Origin: Rhodoferax sp.
GTDB taxonomy: Bacteria > Pseudomonadota > Gammaproteobacteria > Burkholderiales > Burkholderiaceae_C
Length of the DNA stretch: 17,463 bases
Reading direction: 5' to 3'
Assembly (NCBI GenBank): GCA_016463455.1
Contig: JAEMRG010000010.1
Location: 1 to 17,463 of the forward strand
Both the position numbers and the translations under genes were made by a program. Below are positions 13,396-17,463 of the stretch, in pieces; position 1 is the stretch's first letter; the number at the start of each line of letters is the position of its first letter. Under the pieces are notes generated by a model. The model saw only the letters and a program-made list of their open reading frames with translations, made no database searches and had not been told where the DNA came from.

Positions 13396-13461
13396 AAAAG
13401 ACCGCCAAGGCACTCCAAGAAAGCAAACCGCCCCTTCTAAGCACCCCACGCCTTGGCGATC
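13396..13461 (-). terminator. Candidate Rho-independent terminator of the sulfatase gene
   Basis: Six bases after the sulfatase stop the minus strand reads GATCGCCAAGGC, and 38 bases later GCCTTGGCGGTC, giving a 12-pair stem with a single G-U wobble. TTTTA follows directly. The long loop is unusual for an intrinsic terminator, but stem strength, the T-run and the position just past the stop all fit. Confidence 0.5.
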
Positions 13462-13467
13462 ACAAAT

Positions 13468-15003
13468 TTATTGCTTAGTTGGCACCGGTAAATCCAGACG
13501 CAAAAAGGCTTCAGGCGGCGCGTCATTTTTTTCCATGATCGCGCCGATCTGCGCCAGTAAACGCTGCTCCACTGCGGCATCCCGGATGGGATGCAATTGC
13601 GCTGGATCCGTTGCCAGGTCAAACAACACGGTGGTGGTGTCTTCATAGCCACTTCCCTGCCCTGTGTGCCCCACCGGCTGGCCTTTGGCATTGCGCCGCG
13701 CCGGTACTTTGAGCAAGGGCACGCCTTGGGTGAAATTAAAGCCGCGTGCCAACTCGGCCTGGGCCAGGTCGGAGACGGCAAACATGGACTTCAGGTGCAT
13801 GGGCATCAAGGTGTATTCATACAAATCCTGGCGCGTCATGTCCTGCGGATAACGCAAATAGGTGTAGCGCCCGTCGGTGATATTGGTGGCCGCGCCAAAC
13901 ATGCCGTAAATCGCCGCTTCGCGCAGCGGCATGTCCTGCTCTAGCACAGGCAATAGCGAGTGGCCTTCCACCGTGGCCGGTGGCTTGACCCCGTGCAGAT
14001 CCAGCAAAGTCGGCATCAAATCGGTGGTCTGCGTGAGGGCCTGTCGGCGCTGACCGCCTTGCGCGGCGAAAGCGGGATGCGCAATCAGCAGCGGGATGTG
14101 CGCGATTTCATTGAAAAACGGCATGCGGTTTTTGCCCCACCAGTCGTGCTCGGCCAGCAAAAAGCCATGGTCGGTACTCAAGATGAGGGTGGTGTCCTCC
14201 CACATAGCGTGGCGGTCCATGTAATCGAGCAGGCGGCCAAAATATTCGTCGCACATGCTCAGCAAGGCGGCATAGTTGGCGCGCATCTCCTGCACTTCCA
14301 GCGCAGTTTCCTCATGGCGTTTGTAGCGCGGCCAGTCCAGGATCGGTCCGGTGTAGCCGGTGGGATAACGCTCACGAAAACGGGCGGGTGCGGAAAAAGG
14401 CTCGTGCGGATCGAAGCATTCCAGGTGCAGCACCCAGTTGTCCGCATCGCGGTTGGTGTCCAGAAAATCAAAGCCGGCCTTAAAGCTGCGGGGGCAGCAA
14501 TAGTCGGCCTCGTCTTGCATGTACTCGCGGTTCACCATGGTTTGCAGGCGCCCATCGTTGGGGCCCTCGGGCTGCTGCATCGGGTGGTACATCTGCTTAA
14601 AGCGCTCTAGGGGCGGCTGCACCATGGCCTTCCATTTGTCCCACTCCTGGCCGCGTATGAACTCCCAGGACGAATAGCGGTTGTGGTAGGTGGCTCCGCC
14701 GTCTTCCCAGTAGTGGTAATGGTCCGAGATCAGGTGGGTATAAGTGCCCTGGGCGCGCAGCAGTTCGGAAAACGACTGGTCAAAGGGCTCGAGCGCACCC
14801 CAGCTGCGGTGCAAAAAATTCAGGCGCCCGGTATGCAGATCGCGTCGTGCCGGCATGCAGGGCAGACTGCCTGCATAGTGGTTGTCAAACGTCACCGCGC
14901 GCTGGGCAAAGCGTTGGAATTGGGGTGTGGCCACGGCGCTACCGCCATAGCACTCCAGCGCGTTGCGCACCAGTGAGTCAAACAATACAAAAATGGTTTT
15001 CAT
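13468..15003 (-). CDS. Sulfatase (arylsulfatase-type, formylglycine-dependent), substrate unknown
   Basis: A 511-residue alkaline-phosphatase-superfamily sulfatase. It has the Cys-type signature 'SLPCMPARRDLHTGR', with Cys49 as the residue to be converted to formylglycine and Arg53 beside it. Metal and substrate residues include Asp9 in 'VLFDSLVRN', His200 in 'FDPHEPF', Asp278-His279 in 'LSTDHGFLLAEHDWWGKN' and Lys291. No signal peptide is seen, so it is probably cytoplasmic. Sulfatases of this type release sulfate from organic esters; the ester cannot be named here. Activation needs a formylglycine-generating or anaerobic maturation enzyme, absent from the window. The start at 15003 has a GAAAGG ribosome site inside a predicted leader stem-loop. 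It is divergent from the GntR-Bug-betC operon and is likely under the same regulator. Confidence 0.93.
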   Translation of the reverse strand: MKTIFVLFDSLVRNALECYGGSAVATPQFQRFAQRAVTFDNHYAGSLPCMPARRDLHTGRLNFLHRSWGALEPFDQSFSELLRAQGTYTHLISDHYHYWEDGGATYHNRYSSWEFIRGQEWDKWKAMVQPPLERFKQMYHPMQQPEGPNDGRLQTMVNREYMQDEADYCCPRSFKAGFDFLDTNRDADNWVLHLECFDPHEPFSAPARFRERYPTGYTGPILDWPRYKRHEETALEVQEMRANYAALLSMCDEYFGRLLDYMDRHAMWEDTTLILSTDHGFLLAEHDWWGKNRMPFFNEIAHIPLLIAHPAFAAQGGQRRQALTQTTDLMPTLLDLHGVKPPATVEGHSLLPVLEQDMPLREAAIYGMFGAATNITDGRYTYLRYPQDMTRQDLYEYTLMPMHLKSMFAVSDLAQAELARGFNFTQGVPLLKVPARRNAKGQPVGHTGQGSGYEDTTTVLFDLATDPAQLHPIRDAAVEQRLLAQIGAIMEKNDAPPEAFLRLDLPVPTKQ

Positions 15004-15011
15004 CGGTTAGC

Positions 15012-15054
15012 CTTTCAGAGCAGTTTGCACTTCAAACTGATGTCGGCCTGAAAG
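15012..15054 (-). promoter_or_regulatory. Two-tier leader stem-loop covering the sulfatase Shine-Dalgarno sequence
   Basis: On the minus strand an outer pair CTTTCAG/CTGAAAG (15054-15048 with 15018-15012) encloses an inner perfect hairpin CAGTTTG-AAGTG-CAAACTG (15039-15021). The downstream outer strand contains GAAAG of the GAAAGG ribosome site, eight bases before the ATG at 15003. If the stem forms, it would hide the ribosome site. Both stems are seen directly; the regulatory role is inferred. Confidence 0.4.
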
Positions 15055-15081
15055 CGTCTATGCGTGAAGTCTGGCTTATGT

Positions 15082-15088
15082 TACTATA
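15082..15088. promoter_or_regulatory. Overlapping divergent -10 elements
   Basis: On the plus strand TACTAT (15082-15087) could serve gntR, and on the minus strand TATAGT (15088-15083, five of six consensus bases) could serve the sulfatase. Neither has a good -35 match. The two share the same bases, so one bound protein could control both transcripts. Confidence 0.3.
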
Positions 15089-15108
15089 GATAGAACTATC
15101 AGATATCT
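15089..15108. promoter_or_regulatory. Candidate GntR operator (two adjacent palindromes)
   Basis: GATAG-AA-CTATC (15089-15100) is immediately followed by the perfect palindrome AGATATCT (15101-15108), which ends one base before the gntR ATG. AT-rich dyads of this size close to the promoter are typical operators for GntR/HutC proteins. The site would sit just downstream of the gntR -10 and between the -35 and -10 regions of the sulfatase promoter. Confidence 0.45.
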
Positions 15109-15109
15109 A

Positions 15110-15847
15110 ATGCAGTCCTCGGCCCACCCCATCTTCCCCGACAGCCCGGTACCGCTGTATTCCCAGCTAGCGGACTTGTTGCGCCAGCGTGTGATGCGCG
15201 GCCTATGGGGCCCGGGCGCCAAAGTGCCGTCGCTAGAAGCCTTGGTAGCTGAATTTCAGGTCGCCCGCGTCACGGTGCGCCAGGCCATAGACATTCTTAC
15301 CCGCGAAGGCCTATTGCTGCCGCAGCGCGGGCGCGGCACTTTTGTAACCGACCAGGTACGCACCGAGCGCTCGCTGACACTGGAGACCTCTTTGCAGGGC
15401 TTGGCCAACGCCTACCGCAACGACAAGCCCCAATTGACCCTATTGGAAGAGTCTGGCGTGCAACCGCCGCTCAATGCCATGGACGGTAGCGCCGCGCCGG
15501 CCTACCACCATATGCGCCGCGTGCACTCGCGCGATGGTCAAGCCTATTGCGCCGCCTCGCTCTATATTGACCAACGCGTATTTCGCCAAGCCCCCAAGCG
15601 CTTTCGCCAAGAGACTGTGATTCCGGTCATGGTGGATTTGCCAAATGTGACGATCGCCTCAGCCCGCCAGACCTTGCGTATTTCCACAGCCGATGTGGAA
15701 ATCGCCCGCCTGCTGGCGGTAGCAGTGGGCTCGCCGGTGGCCGAAGTACGGCGTATTTGCCTGGCGCCGGACGGCACCGTCTTGTACCTCGGACAAATTA
15801 CCTACCGCGGCGACTTCATCCAATTCGAAATGCAGCTCACGCTGTAA
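15110..15847 (+). CDS. GntR-family transcriptional regulator, HutC subfamily (UTRA domain)
   Basis: A 245-residue DNA-binding regulator. The N-terminal winged helix-turn-helix covers residues 12-80: 'PLYSQLADLLRQRVMRG', 'AKVPSLEALVAEFQVARVTVRQAIDIL' and the wing 'LLLPQRGRGTFV'. The rest matches a UTRA ligand-binding domain, with 'AYHHMRRVHSRDGQAYCAASLYID' and a C-terminal 'GQITYRGDFIQFEMQL'. HutC-type regulators are usually repressors released by a pathway metabolite. There is no Shine-Dalgarno sequence before ATG 15110, so translation may be weak or the start slightly different. It is divergent from the sulfatase and 33 bp ahead of the Bug gene; the natural reading is that it controls both directions and senses the sulfate ester or its product. 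Confidence 0.93.
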   Translation: MQSSAHPIFPDSPVPLYSQLADLLRQRVMRGLWGPGAKVPSLEALVAEFQVARVTVRQAIDILTREGLLLPQRGRGTFVTDQVRTERSLTLETSLQGLANAYRNDKPQLTLLEESGVQPPLNAMDGSAAPAYHHMRRVHSRDGQAYCAASLYIDQRVFRQAPKRFRQETVIPVMVDLPNVTIASARQTLRISTADVEIARLLAVAVGSPVAEVRRICLAPDGTVLYLGQITYRGDFIQFEMQLTL

Positions 15848-15880
15848 AGCACTTTGTACTTCCACCCTAAGGCCACTACC

Positions 15881-16876
15881 ATGCATACAACTGTCTCTAC
15901 CCCACGTCGCGCACTGAACACCTTGCTGCTCGCCAGCAGCATGCTTTTGCTATGCCAGCCCTGGGCACAAGCCCAAAGCTACCCCAATAAACCGGTGCGT
16001 CTAATCGTGCCCTGGCCAGCCGGTGGCCTGGTTGATGGGGCGGCGCGCCAACTCGGCACCCGCTTACAAAACAGCCTAGGACAACCCTTTGTGGTCGAAA
16101 ACAAGCTGGGTGCAGGCGGCAATATCGGCGCCGACCAAGTGGCTAAAGCCAGTGCAGACGGCTACACCCTGCTGTTTACCACCAGTGCCTTGACCATTGC
16201 CACCGCCATGCGTGCGCCCATGAACTTTGATGCGGTGAAGGATTTGGAACGCGTTGCGCTGGTGGCCTCCGGCCCGCAAGTGTTGGTGGTGCACCCAGCC
16301 AGCAAGATCAACTCCTTGCAAGATTTGATCAAGGTAGCGCGCGCTAACCCGGCCATGCTGAGCTATGCGTCCGCGGGCCTGGGTTCGCCCGCGCACTTGA
16401 CCGGTGAATTGTTGAAGTCCAGGCTCAATTTATTTGTGGTTCACATCCCCTACACGGGTGCGCCTGCGGCCATCATCGACCAGATGGCCGGTCGCATCGA
16501 CTACCAATTTGCCAATGCTGCGGTAGCTTTGCCACAAGTCAAAGCGGGCAAGCTGCGGGCACTGGCGGTCACCAGCGCGCAGCGTATGCCTGGCCTGCCC
16601 CAGGTGCCCACCATGGCCGAGGCCGGCATGAAAGATTTTGAAGTGGAACAATGGTTGGGTCTGCTGGCACCCAAAGGAACACCGGTAGCGGTGGTGGACA
16701 AATTGGTTGGCGAAATCAACAAAGTGCTGATGCAGGAGGACTTTGGTCTGGCCATGACCAATGCCGGCATGCACAGCGCTAAGCCTGGAAAACCCGAAGC
16801 CTTCGATGCATTTTTTAAGCAAGAGCTGGGGCAATGGGTCAAAGTGGTCAAGGCCGCAGACATCAAGCCCGAGTAA
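15881..16876 (+). CDS. Bug/TctC-family substrate-binding protein of the sulfatase locus
   Basis: A 331-residue periplasmic binding protein. The signal peptide has an Arg pair at residues 9-10, a Leu-rich core and the site 'AQA-QSYPNKP' near residue 31. The core follows the family: 'VRLIVPWPAGGLVDGAARQL', 'VVENKLGAGGNIGADQVAK', 'DGYTLLF', 'LSYASAGLGSPAHLTGELL' and 'IPYTGAPAAIIDQMAGRIDY'. An upstream TTG at 15854 keeps the frame open, but ATG 15881 has AAGG eight bases upstream and a proper signal peptide. It lies between gntR and the choline-sulfatase gene (33-bp and 22-bp gaps), so it probably captures the ester or a related compound. No TctA or TctB gene is visible. Only moderately similar to the other Bug protein of this window, so not a recent local duplicate. 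Confidence 0.94.
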   Translation: MHTTVSTPRRALNTLLLASSMLLLCQPWAQAQSYPNKPVRLIVPWPAGGLVDGAARQLGTRLQNSLGQPFVVENKLGAGGNIGADQVAKASADGYTLLFTTSALTIATAMRAPMNFDAVKDLERVALVASGPQVLVVHPASKINSLQDLIKVARANPAMLSYASAGLGSPAHLTGELLKSRLNLFVVHIPYTGAPAAIIDQMAGRIDYQFANAAVALPQVKAGKLRALAVTSAQRMPGLPQVPTMAEAGMKDFEVEQWLGLLAPKGTPVAVVDKLVGEINKVLMQEDFGLAMTNAGMHSAKPGKPEAFDAFFKQELGQWVKVVKAADIKPE

Positions 16877-16898
16877 GCCGTCTTGCCCCTTCGCGACG

Positions 16899-17463
16899 AT
16901 GAAGCACGTTCAGCCCAATATATTGCTGGTCATGGCAGACCAGCTGGCCGTACCCACCCTGCCCTTTCACGGGCACCCGCTGGTGCAGACACCCCATTTA
17001 AGCCGCCTGGCTGCCCAAGGTGTGGTGTTTGACAGCGCTTACTGCAATTTCCCGATCTGCGCACCCTCACGCGTGTCCATGCTCACCGGGCGCTTGCCCC
17101 ATGCCGTGGGCGCTTATGACAACGCGGCCGAATTTCCCTCGGCCACGCCGACCATGGCGCATTACCTGCAGCATGCGGGTTACCGCACTATCTTGTGCGG
17201 CAAGATGCATTTCATTGGCGCAGACCAGTTGCACGGTTTTGACGAGCGCCTGACCACCGACATTTACCCCGCCGACTTTGCCTGGACACCCGACTGGCGC
17301 AAAGGCCCCGCCTACCGCCCTACCGGCGTGAGCATGCGCCCGGTGCTGGAGGCAGGCCCCTGCGTGCGCAGCATGCAAATCGACTACGACGACGAAGTGG
17401 AATACAAAGGCGCGCAATGCCTGTATGACTTGGCGCGCTCGCCGCAGGACAAACCGTTTTTCC
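16899..17463 (+). CDS. betC: Choline-sulfatase, N-terminal 188 residues (cut by window edge)
   Basis: The gene runs off the right edge. The visible part closely follows choline-sulfatases: 'NILLVMADQLAVPTLPFHGHP' at residues 7-27 with metal ligand Asp14, then 'YCNFPICAPSRVSMLTGR' with Cys54 as the formylglycine precursor and Arg58, 'GAYDNAAEFPS', 'LCGKMHFIGADQLHGF' and 'ERLTTDIYPADFAWTPDW'. Choline-sulfatase hydrolyses choline-O-sulfate to choline and sulfate in the cytoplasm, supplying sulfur, carbon or glycine-betaine precursor. The ATG follows the Bug stop by 22 bp; the ribosome site is weak. It is usually found with betA/betB/betI, but here it sits behind a GntR regulator and Bug receptor. 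The product call rests on the N-terminal third of the protein. Confidence 0.9.
   Translation, partial: MKHVQPNILLVMADQLAVPTLPFHGHPLVQTPHLSRLAAQGVVFDSAYCNFPICAPSRVSMLTGRLPHAVGAYDNAAEFPSATPTMAHYLQHAGYRTILCGKMHFIGADQLHGFDERLTTDIYPADFAWTPDWRKGPAYRPTGVSMRPVLEAGPCVRSMQIDYDDEVEYKGAQCLYDLARSPQDKPFF

Noticed and set aside
13960..14610. 216-codon plus-strand frame opposite the sulfatase
   Set aside because: It is fully antisense to a gene with intact catalytic motifs; composition looks like a coding shadow.
1762..16876. The two Bug genes considered as a recent duplication
   Set aside because: They share family motifs but differ widely in signal peptide, spacing and most residues, so they are independent family members.

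Overview
The window looks like chromosomal DNA from a betaproteobacterium of the order Burkholderiales, most likely family Comamonadaceae (Rhodoferax/Polaromonas-like). The reasons are a GC-rich composition, two orphan Bug/TctC-type periplasmic solute-binding proteins, a DUF2844-DUF3443 gene pair, and housekeeping genes (class 2 pyrD, rpiA) with typical proteobacterial sequences. Placement is by protein style only. I see no tRNA, rRNA, CRISPR array, insertion sequence or phage gene.

Layout. (1) Positions 1-2733, minus strand: a catabolic-looking operon read right to left: Bug receptor, MmgE/PrpD-family protein, then a D-2-hydroxyacid dehydrogenase cut by the left edge. (2) 2865-4403, plus strand: a small SAM methyltransferase, a 315-bp gap holding an FNR-type palindrome and a plausible promoter, and a 2OG-Fe(II)-oxygenase-like protein. 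(3) 4426-6278: rpiA and pyrD, divergent from a 56-bp gap. (4) 6314-8057, minus strand: a DUF2844 secreted protein followed by a DUF3443 lipoprotein that carries two pepsin-like Asp-Thr-Gly motifs. (5) 8239-11795, plus strand: nitronate monooxygenase, a PaaG-like crotonase lacking both hydratase glutamates, a YghU-type glutathione transferase fused head to tail with it (no gap), and an exported methyltransferase-fold protein. (6) 11811-13309, minus strand: L-2-haloacid dehalogenase followed by a glyoxalase II-type hydrolase. (7) 13468-17463: a sulfate-ester locus. A sulfatase on the minus strand is divergent from a GntR/HutC regulator, a Bug receptor and the first 188 codons of a choline-sulfatase (betC).

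The sulfate-ester locus is the most system-like part. A 106-bp divergent region holds overlapping -10 elements, two adjacent palindromes that could be the GntR operator, and, in the sulfatase leader, a two-tier stem-loop whose outer strand covers the Shine-Dalgarno sequence. A long hairpin followed by a U-run closes the sulfatase transcript. The expected logic is a ligand-responsive GntR protein controlling capture of a sulfate ester by the Bug receptor and desulfation by one or both sulfatases. The ligand is not proven by sequence, and neither a TctAB membrane pair nor the sulfatase-activating enzyme is inside the window.

Start codons were reassigned for rpiA, pyrD, the DUF2844 gene, nitronate monooxygenase and the second Bug gene. 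In each case the longest reading frame begins at a TTG or at an upstream ATG with weaker support than the internal ATG.
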